From contig NZ_VSFF01000014.1 of the NCBI RefSeq assembly GCF_008085905.1, positions 186,001 through 250,000 of the forward strand: a stretch of 64,000 nucleotides of DNA, read 5' to 3'. Positions 24,250 through 32,118 of the stretch are shown one piece after another; positions within the stretch are counted from its first letter, which is position 1; each line of letters starts with the position of its first letter. The translations under genes and the position numbers were made by a program. This DNA is from Actinomadura syzygii (lineage in GTDB: Bacteria; Actinomycetota; Actinomycetes; Streptosporangiales; Streptosporangiaceae). A model generated the notes under the pieces. It saw nothing but the letters and a program-made list of their open reading frames with translations, had not been told where the DNA came from and searched no databases.

Positions 24250-25068
24250 ATGAGTAATGTCGGGTCTGTGAGCAAAGACGCTTTCGCACTGGCGCGGGAG
24301 GCGGCGGACGAGCTGCGCGGCCGCACGTCCGTCGACTCCTTCGACGTCGCCCTCGTGATGGGCTCCGGCTGGGTCCCGGCCGCGGACGCGCTCGGGTCCC
24401 CGGCCGCCGAGCTGGCCTTCGCCGAGCTGCCCGGGTTCGCGCCGCCCGCCGTCGAGGGGCACGCCGGGCGGGTCCGGGTGCTGGAGGTCTCCGGCCGCCG
24501 CGCCCTGGTCTTCCTCGGCCGGACGCACCTGTACGAGGGGCGCGGCGTGGACGCGGTCGCGCACCCCGTCCGGACGGCGCTGGCCGCCGGGGTCAGGACG
24601 GTGGTGCTGACGAACGCGGCGGGCGGGCTGCGTCCCGAGCACCAGCAGGTCGGCGACCCGGTGCTGATCGCCGACCACCTGAACCTGTCCGGCGCGAACC
24701 CGCTGTCCGGGGCGTCGTTCCTCGACCTGACCGAGGCGTACTCGGGACGGCTCCGCGCGCTCGCCAAGGAGGTCGACCCGACGCTGTCGGAGGGCGTGTA
24801 CGCGGCGCTGCGCGGCCCGTCCTACGAGACGCCCGCCGAGATCCGGATGCTGCGCACGCTCGGTGCGGACATGGTCGGCATGTCGACCGTGCTGGAGACG
24901 ATCGCGGCGCGGCGCGGCGGCGCGGACGTCCTCGGCGTCTCCCTGGTCACCAACATCGCGGCGGGCCTCGCGGGCGAGCCGCTCGACCACGAGGAGGTCC
25001 TCGCGGCGGGCCGCGCGTCCGCCGGGCGGATGGGCGCCCTCCTCGCGACCGTCCTCGGGAAGCTGTGA
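24250..25068 (+). CDS. deoD: Purine-nucleoside phosphorylase (trimeric type)
   Basis: 272 residues from ATG 24250; GTG 24268 is an alternative, and neither has a good ribosome site because a hairpin ends at 24249. Motifs in order: VMGSGWVPAAD (phosphate loop), EGHAGRVRVLEVSG, VLTNAAGGLRPEHQQVGDPV, ADHLNLSGANPL, GPSYETPAEIRML, VGMSTVLETIAA and VTNIAAGL. The Asn in VTN is the residue that selects 6-oxopurines (inosine, guanosine) in the trimeric class. It converts nucleosides to base plus ribose-1-phosphate. Its TGA overlaps the GTG of the mutase gene. Confidence 0.95.
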   Translation: MSNVGSVSKDAFALAREAADELRGRTSVDSFDVALVMGSGWVPAADALGSPAAELAFAELPGFAPPAVEGHAGRVRVLEVSGRRALVFLGRTHLYEGRGVDAVAHPVRTALAAGVRTVVLTNAAGGLRPEHQQVGDPVLIADHLNLSGANPLSGASFLDLTEAYSGRLRALAKEVDPTLSEGVYAALRGPSYETPAEIRMLRTLGADMVGMSTVLETIAARRGGADVLGVSLVTNIAAGLAGEPLDHEEVLAAGRASAGRMGALLATVLGKL

Positions 25069-26702
25069 GCGACCTGCGGGCGCGGGCCGGCGAGTGGCTC
25101 GCGCAGGACCCCGACCCGGACACCCGCGCCGAGCTGCGGGCCGTCCTGGACGCGGACGACGACGGCGCGCTCGCCGACCGGTTCGGCGCGCGGCTGGAGT
25201 TCGGCACGGCCGGGCTGCGCGGCGAGCTGGGCGCCGGGCCGAACCGGATGAACCGGGTGACGGTCATGCGCGCGGCGGCGGGCCTCGCCGCCTGCCTGCC
25301 GCCCGGCGGCCGGGTGATCGTCGGGTTCGACGCGCGGCACGGCTCCCGCCGGTTCGCCGACGACACGGCGGCCGTGCTCAGCGGCGCCGGGCTGCGTCCC
25401 GAGGTGTTCGCGGAGCCGGTGCCGACGCCCGCCCTCGCGCACTTCACCCGGCACTTCGCCGACGTCGTCGCGGGCGTGATGGTCACCGCCAGCCACAACC
25501 CGCCCCGCGACAACGGCTACAAGGTGTACTGGGCGGACGGGGCGCAGATCGTCCCGCCGACGGACGCGGAGATCTCCGCCGCCATCGACGCCGTCGGGCG
25601 CGTCGACGAGCTGCCCCTCGGCGACGGCTGGCCCGTCCACGGCACCGCGGACCTCTACCTGGACGCCGTGTCGTCCCTGCGGCTCGGCTTCACCGGCGGC
25701 GGCGGCCTGTCGATCGTCTACACGCCGATGCACGGGGTCGGACGGGACGTCCTGCTCGCCGCGTTCGGCCGGGCCGGGTTCCGGGCCCCGGTCGTCGTGC
25801 CGGAGCAGGCCGAGCCCGATCCCGACTTCCCGACCGTCGCGTTCCCGAACCCGGAGGAGCCCGGCGCGCTCGACCTCGCGCTCGCGCTGGCCCGCGAGCG
25901 CGGCGCGGACCTGGTGATCGCCAACGACCCGGACGCCGACCGCTGCGCCGTCGCCGTCCCGGACGCGGACGGCGGCTGGCGGACGCTGACCGGCGACGAG
26001 GTCGGCGGCCTGCTCGCCGAGCACGTCCTGCGGCACACGACCGGCGACGACCGCCTGATCGTGACGACGATCGTGTCGTCCTCGCTGCTGCGCGCGATCG
26101 CGGCCGGGCACGGCGTCCGGTTCGCCGAGTCGCTGACCGGCTTCAAATGGATCATGCGCGCCGGGAGAGAACCCGACCGGCTCGTGTTCGGGTACGAGGA
26201 GGCGCTCGGGTACAGCGTGGGCGACGACCGGGGCGTCCTCGTCAACGACAAGGACGGGATCGGCGCGGCGCTCGCGGTCGCCGCGCTCGCCGCCGAGGCC
26301 CGCCGCGCCGGCCGCACCCTGCCCGACCTCCTGGACGACCAGGCCCGCCGGTACGGGCTGCACGCCACGGCGCAGGTGTCGGTCCGCGCCGACGACCCGT
26401 CGGTGATCGCGGCGGCGATGGCGCGGCTGCGCGAGGCTCCCCCGTCCCGGCTGGGCGGACGCGCCGTCGAGTCGCTCGACGACCTCTCCCGAGGCTCGGA
26501 CGGCCTGCCGCCCACGGACGGGCTCAGGTTCCGCCTGGCCGGGGGCGCGCGGGTCGTGATCAGGCCGTCCGGGACGGAGCCGAAGCTGAAGTGCTACCTG
26601 GAGGTCGTCGGCCCCGCCGGGGACGACGTCGCGGCGGCACGCGCGCGGGCGGCCGCCGACCTGGACGCGCTCCGCGCCGACGTCTCCGCCGCCCTCAGCT
26701 GA
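25065..26702 (+). CDS. pmmB: Phosphohexomutase/phosphopentomutase family enzyme
   Basis: 545 residues from GTG 25065 (GTGA overlap with PNP). Four hallmarks: FGTAGLRGELG at the start, phosphoserine loop TASHNPPRDNGYKVYW, metal loop NDPDADRCAV, sugar loop GYEEALGYSVG, and phosphate loop RPSGTEPKLKCY near the end. This is the PGM2-like branch, some members of which interconvert ribose-1- and ribose-5-phosphate. Coupling to PNP suggests it recycles the ribose-1-phosphate; alternatively it is a phosphomannomutase, as M. tuberculosis PmmB is annotated. Confidence 0.94.
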   Translation: MSDLRARAGEWLAQDPDPDTRAELRAVLDADDDGALADRFGARLEFGTAGLRGELGAGPNRMNRVTVMRAAAGLAACLPPGGRVIVGFDARHGSRRFADDTAAVLSGAGLRPEVFAEPVPTPALAHFTRHFADVVAGVMVTASHNPPRDNGYKVYWADGAQIVPPTDAEISAAIDAVGRVDELPLGDGWPVHGTADLYLDAVSSLRLGFTGGGGLSIVYTPMHGVGRDVLLAAFGRAGFRAPVVVPEQAEPDPDFPTVAFPNPEEPGALDLALALARERGADLVIANDPDADRCAVAVPDADGGWRTLTGDEVGGLLAEHVLRHTTGDDRLIVTTIVSSSLLRAIAAGHGVRFAESLTGFKWIMRAGREPDRLVFGYEEALGYSVGDDRGVLVNDKDGIGAALAVAALAAEARRAGRTLPDLLDDQARRYGLHATAQVSVRADDPSVIAAAMARLREAPPSRLGGRAVESLDDLSRGSDGLPPTDGLRFRLAGGARVVIRPSGTEPKLKCYLEVVGPAGDDVAAARARAAADLDALRADVSAALS

Positions 26703-27342
26703 CGCTCGACACGACCACGATGACGATCAGCGCCACCGCCGGGACGACCAGCGACGCCAGCGCCGGGATCGACCAGGTGACCGTGCCGTGGGCGTCCCCG
26801 GCCTCGGCCTCGGCGGCCGCCGCCTTGTCGGGCACGCCCGACCGGGTCTTCGGCCGCAGCCGGTCGCGCATCTCCTCTAGCTGCTGCGCCGCGTAGCGGG
26901 TCGGCGTCCGTCCGCGCAGGTCGGCGCCGTGGGCCTGGCCGCCGGTCTGCTCCCTGCGGGCCCGCGCGTCCGCCTTCGCCTGGGCGCGCGGCGACGTCTG
27001 GTGCACCCAGGCGCGGGACACGGTCTCCGTGCCGTCGGCGCCGGTGAAGGTCACGGTCAGCACGTGGCCGCCCTCGATCCCGCGGACCGCCGCCCACGGC
27101 ACGCGGACGTCCCGCAGCGGGTTGCGGAGCGCGATCCCGTCGTCGTCCCCGATGATCGCCGGACGCAGCCCGACCGCGTACGCGACGCCGCAGCCGAGCA
27201 GCAGCACGGCGACGAGGCCGAACGTGTTCGCGGAGAGCTTGGCGTCGCCGGTGACGCCGAACAGGACGTCGACGAGGTTGAACGCGGCGAACACCAGCCA
27301 CGCGTACGCCGCGACGCGCCCGCCGGTGGAACGAATGGTCAT
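26695..27342 (-). CDS. PH domain-containing membrane protein
   Basis: 215 residues. Two N-terminal membrane helices (about 9-28, 41-60) lead into a small bacterial PH-like beta domain (GLRPAIIGDDDGIALRNP, VPWAAVRGIEGG), then a charged linker (about 125-190) and a C-terminal helix (IPALASLVVPAVALIVIVVV). It lies 7 nt downstream of the adenosine deaminase gene and is probably co-transcribed; its end overlaps the convergent mutase by 8 bp. The membrane role is unknown. Confidence 0.87.
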   Translation of the reverse strand: MTIRSTGGRVAAYAWLVFAAFNLVDVLFGVTGDAKLSANTFGLVAVLLLGCGVAYAVGLRPAIIGDDDGIALRNPLRDVRVPWAAVRGIEGGHVLTVTFTGADGTETVSRAWVHQTSPRAQAKADARARREQTGGQAHGADLRGRTPTRYAAQQLEEMRDRLRPKTRSGVPDKAAAAEAEAGDAHGTVTWSIPALASLVVPAVALIVIVVVSSVS

Positions 27343-27349
27343 GGCACGA

Positions 27350-28456
27350 TCATGCCAGGGGACTGCCGCCGCTCCACTTGAGCTGGGCGAAACCGGGCTT
27401 TATCACCCCGTTGATGAGTTCGAGGCGCTCGTTGAAGGGCGCGAACGCCGACTTCATCGCGTTGACGGTGAACCACTGGAGGTCGTCCCAGCCGTAGCCG
27501 AACGCGTCGGTCAGCTTCGCGAACTCCTGGGACAGGGACGTCCCGCTCATCAGCCGGTTGTCGGTGTTCACGGTGACGCGGAAGCTCAGCCGCCGCAGCA
27601 GCCCGATCGGGTGCTCCGCGATCGACTTCGCCGCGCCCGTCTGGATGTTGGACGTCGGGCACATCTCCAGCGGGATCCGCTTGTCCCGGACGTAGTCGGC
27701 GAGCCGCCCGAGCCTCGCCTCGCCGCCCGTGACGTCGATGTCGTCGATGATCCGGACGCCGTGCCCGAGCCGGTCGGCGCCGCACCACTGGATCGCCTGC
27801 CAGATCGACGGCAGCCCGAACCCCTCGCCCGCGTGGATGGTGAAGTGCGCGTTCTCGCGCTGGAGGTACTCGAACGCGTCGAGGTGCCGGGTGGGCGGGT
27901 ATCCGGCCTCGGCGCCCGCGATGTCGAAGCCGACGACGCCCGCGTCCCGGTACCGGACGGCCAGCTCCGCGATCTCCATCGAACTCGGACTCTGCCCCCG
28001 GCTCAGGTGCCGCATCGCGGTGACGAGCGTCCCGACGCGGATGCCGAAGTCGCGGCGGGCGCGGGCGAAACCGTCGAGGACGGCCTCGACGACCTGCTCC
28101 AGCGTCAGCCCCGCCCGCAGGTGCTGCTCGGGCGCGTACCGCACCTCGGCGTAGACGATCCCGTCCTTGGCGAGGTCCTCGCCGCATTCGTACGCCACCC
28201 GCGTCAGCGCCTCGGCGGACTGCATCACCCCGACCGTGTGGCCGAACGTCTCCAGGTAGCGTTCCAGCGACCCCGAGTTGGACGAGTCCTCGAACCACGC
28301 GCGCAGGCCGTCGGCGTCCGTGGTCGGCAGGTCGCCGTAGCCGGACTCGCGGGCCAGGTCGACGACGGTCGCGGGCCGCACCCCGCCGTCGAGATGGTCG
28401 TGCAGCAGCACCTTCGGGGCGCGCCGGACGTCGTCGAGGGTCGGCCGAACGTTCAT
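27350..28456 (-). CDS. add: Adenosine deaminase
   Basis: 368 residues. Zinc and substrate residues are in place: HDHLDGG (His19, His21), FTIHAGEGFG (His and catalytic Glu), LGHGVRI, CPTSNIQTGA and TVNTDNRLMSGTSLSQE (the two Asp). It converts (deoxy)adenosine to inosine, which PNP at 24.2 kb then phosphorolyses. It is the first gene of a short leftward operon with the PH protein. Confidence 0.96.
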   Translation of the reverse strand: MNVRPTLDDVRRAPKVLLHDHLDGGVRPATVVDLARESGYGDLPTTDADGLRAWFEDSSNSGSLERYLETFGHTVGVMQSAEALTRVAYECGEDLAKDGIVYAEVRYAPEQHLRAGLTLEQVVEAVLDGFARARRDFGIRVGTLVTAMRHLSRGQSPSSMEIAELAVRYRDAGVVGFDIAGAEAGYPPTRHLDAFEYLQRENAHFTIHAGEGFGLPSIWQAIQWCGADRLGHGVRIIDDIDVTGGEARLGRLADYVRDKRIPLEMCPTSNIQTGAAKSIAEHPIGLLRRLSFRVTVNTDNRLMSGTSLSQEFAKLTDAFGYGWDDLQWFTVNAMKSAFAPFNERLELINGVIKPGFAQLKWSGGSPLA

Positions 28457-28494
28457 CCCCCGAATCTACCTCCGGCGACGTCACCCGGGAGGCG

Positions 28495-29280
28495 TCACTC
28501 CTTGCGCGCCAGCCCCGCGTAGTAGTACACCTCGCGCGGGTCGGCCGGAGGCGTGTCGGGACGCCACGCCGCCAGCGGCACCGCGCCCGGGTCGAGGAGC
28601 GTCGCCGCGCCGAACAGGGCGGCGAACTCGTCCCGCGTCCGGGAGACGAGCGGGATGCCCGCCGCGTTCGCCGCCGCGTTGGCGACGGCGACCGCCTCCG
28701 GGTCGAAGTCGGCGGTCGGGTGCGAGATCGCCAGCGTGCTCCCGGCCGGAAGCGCGTCGAGCAGCGTCGCCACCCAGCGCTCCGGCGCCAGCTCGGCCGG
28801 GAAGTACATGAGCAGCCCGACGACCATCAGCGCGACCGGCCGGGACAGGTCGAGCGTCCCGGCGAGCAGCGGGTCGGCGAGGATCGACTCCGGCTCGGTC
28901 AGGTCGCCGTGGACGTAGCCGACGCCGGGCACGTCCGCGAGCATCGCCCGCGCCTGCTCCGCCACCAGCGGGTCGTTGTCGACGTAGACGACGCGGACGG
29001 ACGGGTCGATCCCCTGCGCGATCTCGTGCAGGTTCGGCGACGTCGGGATGCCGCTGCCGATGTCGAGGAACTGCGTGACGCCCTCCTCCACCAGGTGCCG
29101 CGTCACCCGCTCCATGAACGACCGGTTCGCCCGCGCCATCGTCGGAAGGCTCGGGATCGCCCGGATCATCGCGTCCCCGAGCTCCCGGTCGGCCGGGAAG
29201 TTGTCCGTCCCGCCGAGCCAGTAGTCGTACACCCGGGCCGGGTGCGCGGCGGAGGTGTCGAAGTCCGGGGAGGCTGCCAT
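28495..29280 (-). CDS. SAM-dependent methyltransferase (DUF574 family)
   Basis: 261 residues from ATG 29280. The family start is intact (AHPARVYDYWLGGTDNFPAD), followed by MARANRSFMERV, SAM motif I FLDIGSGIPTSPN, VVYVDNDPLV and PVALMVVGLLMYFP. This large actinomycete-specific family has few members of known substrate. It stands alone between adenosine deaminase and the ABC exporter genes, with AAAGGGA before the start. Confidence 0.92.
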   Translation of the reverse strand: MAASPDFDTSAAHPARVYDYWLGGTDNFPADRELGDAMIRAIPSLPTMARANRSFMERVTRHLVEEGVTQFLDIGSGIPTSPNLHEIAQGIDPSVRVVYVDNDPLVAEQARAMLADVPGVGYVHGDLTEPESILADPLLAGTLDLSRPVALMVVGLLMYFPAELAPERWVATLLDALPAGSTLAISHPTADFDPEAVAVANAAANAAGIPLVSRTRDEFAALFGAATLLDPGAVPLAAWRPDTPPADPREVYYYAGLARKE

Positions 29281-29398
29281 GCGCGGTCCCTTTCCCGAGG
29301 CGGTTTCAAGATCCGTCGGGCCCGATCCTCGCACCCGCCGCCGCGCGGCGGAACGCTCCCGCCGGGTACGGCCACCTGCCCCCCCCGGGGTCAGCGGG

Positions 29399-30226
29399 TC
29401 AGCGGCTCAGCCGCTGGTAGCGCCGGACGGCCAGCGGCAGGAACACCGCCGTGATCACGATCGGCCAGGCGACCGACATCAGCAGGGCGTGCTGCTCGAC
29501 CCACGTGTCGCCGACCGCCGCCGGGTTCCCGAACAGCTCGCGGGACGCCGTGACCGTCGAGGACACCGGGTTCCACCGCGCCACCGCGCCGAGCCAGTCC
29601 GGCATGAGGGACGGCGCCACGAACGCGCTGGAGATCATCGAGAACGGGAGCGCGACCGCGAACAGGCTCCCGGCCGCCTCCTCGTTCGGCACCAGCAGGC
29701 CGAGCAGCACGCCGATCCAGATCAGCGCGAACCGCAGCAGCAGGAGCAGGCCGAACGCGGCGAGCGTGTCGAGCACCCCGCCGCTGGACCGCCAGCCGAC
29801 CGCGAGCGCGGTCAGCCCCAGCACGACCAGGTCGAGGCTCGCGCCGATCAGGTCGCCGACGCCGCGCCCGGTGACGACGGCGGACGGCGACATCGGCATC
29901 GACCGGAACCTGTCGGTGACCCCGCGCGCGCTGTCGTAGACGACGACGTACGCGGTGTTCATGAACCCCATCGCCATGGTCATCCCGAACATGCCCGGCA
30001 TGAGGAACTCGCGGTAGTCGCCGCCGCCCGGCACCGACATCGCGCTGCCGAACACGTACCCGAACAGCAGCACGGACACGATCGGGAAGCCGAGCTGCCA
30101 GGCCAGGTTGGACGGCTGCCGGACGTAGTGCGTCAGGCCGCGCAGGACGATCGTCCAGCAGTCGGCGGCGGCCCAGTAGAGCCGGGCGCCCATGCCCTCC
30201 TCGGCGGCCCTGGTCTGCGTCGTCAC
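29399..30226 (-). CDS. ABC-2 type exporter permease (DrrB-like)
   Basis: 275 residues from GTG 30226, whose GTGA overlaps the ATPase stop. Six membrane helices are arranged as in DrrB/ABC2 permeases, with the family segments QLGFPIVSVLLFGYVFG, MPGMFGMTMAMGF and DRFRSMPMSPSAVVTGR, and FSMISSAFVAPSLMPDWLG near the end. With the upstream ATPase it forms an exporter of hydrophobic compounds, often a drug or a lipid. It is under the divergent TetR regulator. Confidence 0.93.
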   Translation of the reverse strand: MTTQTRAAEEGMGARLYWAAADCWTIVLRGLTHYVRQPSNLAWQLGFPIVSVLLFGYVFGSAMSVPGGGDYREFLMPGMFGMTMAMGFMNTAYVVVYDSARGVTDRFRSMPMSPSAVVTGRGVGDLIGASLDLVVLGLTALAVGWRSSGGVLDTLAAFGLLLLLRFALIWIGVLLGLLVPNEEAAGSLFAVALPFSMISSAFVAPSLMPDWLGAVARWNPVSSTVTASRELFGNPAAVGDTWVEQHALLMSVAWPIVITAVFLPLAVRRYQRLSR

Positions 30227-31203
30227 GCGCGCGCCCCTTCCTTCTCCGCGACTGCCTTCTCGTCGGTCTTGTGGCCGGTGAGCTGGAGGAACACCTCGTC
30301 CAGGGTGGGGCGGCGGAGCCCGATGTCCTCCACGTCGACGCCGTCGTCCTGGAGCGTGCGGGCGACCTCGGTCAGCGCGGCGACCCGGTCGGACACCGGC
30401 GCGTGCACGCGGCCAGCCGCCTCCTCGACCCGCGGCTCGGCGGACGCGACCCGCGCGACGACGGCGGCCGTCGCGGACAGGCTCGCCGGGTCGCGCACCA
30501 CGACCTCGATCCGGTCGCCGCCGATCAGCCGCTTCAGCGACTCGGGCGGGCCGTCCGCGATGACCCGGCCCTTGTCGAGGACGGCGATCCGCCCGGCGAG
30601 CTGGTCGGCCTCGTCCAGGTACTGGGTCGTCAGCAGGACGGTCGTGCCCCGCGCGACGAGGGAGCGGACGGCGTCCCACACCTCGTTCCGGCCGCGCGGG
30701 TCGAGGCCGGTGGTCGGCTCGTCCAGGAACAGGACGTCCGGCGCGAGGATCATGCTGGCCGCGAGGTCGAGCCTGCGGCGCATCCCGCCGCTGTACTCCT
30801 TGATGCCCTTGTCGGCGGCCTCCACCAGGTCGAACCGCTCCAGCAGCTCGTCGGCACGGACCGCCGCGCGGCGCTTGCCGAGGTGGAACAGGCGGCCGAA
30901 CATGCGCAGGTTCTGCCGCCCGGTGAGGACCTCGTCGAGCGCGGCGTGCTGCCCGGCGAGCCCGATCCGCCGCCGGACCTGGCGGGGCCGCGCGGCGACG
31001 TCGATCCCGGCGACCTCCGCGCGCCCGCCGTCCAGCCGGACGAGCGTGCTCAGGATGCGCACGGCCGTCGTCTTCCCTGCCCCGTTCGGCCCGAGCAGGC
31101 CGTAGACCATGCCCGCGGGCACGGCCAGGTCGAGGCCGTCGAGGGCCTGTTTCGTCCCGTACTTCTTGCGGACCCCCGTGGCGAGGATCGCGTTCTCCGG
31201 CAT
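30223..31203 (-). CDS. ABC exporter ATPase (DrrA-like)
   Basis: 326 residues from ATG 31203, which has GGAGG upstream (GTG 31215 also in frame). Walker A GPNGAGKTT, Q loop in IGLAGQHAALDEVLTGR, signature YSGGMRRRLDLA, Walker B VLFLDEPTTGLDP, H loop replaced by Gln (LLTTQYLDEAD), as is usual in DrrA-type ATPases. The C-terminal extension (about 225-326) is also family-typical, with RRPTLDEVFLQLTG. Confidence 0.94.
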   Translation of the reverse strand: MPENAILATGVRKKYGTKQALDGLDLAVPAGMVYGLLGPNGAGKTTAVRILSTLVRLDGGRAEVAGIDVAARPRQVRRRIGLAGQHAALDEVLTGRQNLRMFGRLFHLGKRRAAVRADELLERFDLVEAADKGIKEYSGGMRRRLDLAASMILAPDVLFLDEPTTGLDPRGRNEVWDAVRSLVARGTTVLLTTQYLDEADQLAGRIAVLDKGRVIADGPPESLKRLIGGDRIEVVVRDPASLSATAAVVARVASAEPRVEEAAGRVHAPVSDRVAALTEVARTLQDDGVDVEDIGLRRPTLDEVFLQLTGHKTDEKAVAEKEGARA

Positions 31204-31218
31204 GGCCGCCTCCACTTC

Positions 31219-31254
31219 GGGTATGCCATACGCAAATTAGCGTACACCATACCC
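31219..31254. promoter_or_regulatory. 36-bp TetR operator in the divergent promoter
   Basis: Nested palindrome: GGGTATG (31219-31225), TACGC (31229-31233), six central bases, GCGTA (31240-31244), CATACCC (31248-31254). It overlaps a TACGCT -10-like hexamer for the leftward operon (complement of 31239-31244). It is a strong candidate site for the TetR protein at 31345. Confidence 0.72.
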
Positions 31255-31344
31255 GAACTGCGGTCGGCGGCCCGCCCGCAGAGGGTTGTAGCGTCGAGTC
31301 AGGCGCGTCCCGCTGGGAGCGCACGGGAACGGGCAGGACGGACG

Positions 31345-32094
31345 ATGACGACGGAGAACGGCGCGGACCGCGACCTCGGACGGAGCCTCAAGCTGCTGTG
31401 GGGCGACCGGGAGCGCCCGCCGCGCGGCCGCCCGCCCGGCCTCACCCTCGACCGGATCGTCGCCGCCGCCGTCGAGGTCGCCGACGAGCTGGGCGCCAAG
31501 GAGGGGCTCGAAGCGCTGTCCATGCGGTGCATCGCGACGCACCTCGGCGTCGGGACGATGACGCTGTACCGCTACGTCCCGGGCAAGAGCGAGCTGCTCG
31601 ACCTCATGCTCGACCACGTCAGCGAGGTCGCCGAGTTCGTCGCGGGGGAGGCGTCCGGCTGGCGCGAGATCCTCGCCGCCGGGGCCCGCCACCACTGGCG
31701 GCTCTGCCTCGACCATCCCTGGTACCCGTTCGTCGACCAGAGCCGCCCGCTGCTCGGCCCGAACGGGCTGCGCGGCCTGGACCGACTCCTCGCCCTGCTC
31801 CGTCCGAGCGGCGTCCCCGACCGGACGCTGATGATGATGATCAGCTCGCAGAACGACTTCGTGGAGGGCGTCGCGCGCCGGTACATCAACGAGCGCCGCG
31901 CGGAGGCGCGCACGGGCGTCAGCAACGAGGAGTTCTGGCGCGCCCAGGAGCCGACCCTGGTGGCCGCCCTGAGCAGCGGCGCGTTCCCCACCATGGCCGA
32001 GCTACCCATGGACGCCTTCGACTTCTCCTACGAGGACCTCTTCGAGTTCGGCCTGGAGCGCCTCCACGACGGCTTCGCGTCCTACCTGGGCTAG
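31345..32094 (+). CDS. TetR/AcrR family regulator with TetR-type C-terminal domain
   Basis: 249 residues from ATG 31345 with AGGA upstream. The helix-turn-helix spans about 52-80 (LSMRCIATHLGVGTMTLYRYV). The C-terminal domain is the tetracycline-repressor kind (PGKSELLDLMLDHV, then W-R/H-x-x-L-x-x-H-P-W). Members beside DrrAB-type exporters respond to the exported drug. It is divergent from that operon with a 36-bp palindrome between. Three 11-bp repeats run across its stop codon. Confidence 0.92.
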   Translation: MTTENGADRDLGRSLKLLWGDRERPPRGRPPGLTLDRIVAAAVEVADELGAKEGLEALSMRCIATHLGVGTMTLYRYVPGKSELLDLMLDHVSEVAEFVAGEASGWREILAAGARHHWRLCLDHPWYPFVDQSRPLLGPNGLRGLDRLLALLRPSGVPDRTLMMMISSQNDFVEGVARRYINERRAEARTGVSNEEFWRAQEPTLVAALSSGAFPTMAELPMDAFDFSYEDLFEFGLERLHDGFASYLG

Positions 32095-32118
32095 CGCTGA
32101 GCTGGCGCTGGGCTGGCG
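32086..32118. repeat. Three 11-bp tandem units at a gene junction
   Basis: CTGGGCTAGCG, CTGAGCTGGCG, CTGGGCTGGCG at 32086-32118, covering the TetR stop and ending at the stop of the convergent M28 peptidase gene. It is a small slippage product. Confidence 0.6.

Noticed and set aside
24186..24250. GC-rich hairpin before PNP considered as a riboswitch
   Set aside because: The same hairpin occurs at 56.5 kb in another context, so it is a dispersed repeat rather than a purine-responsive leader.
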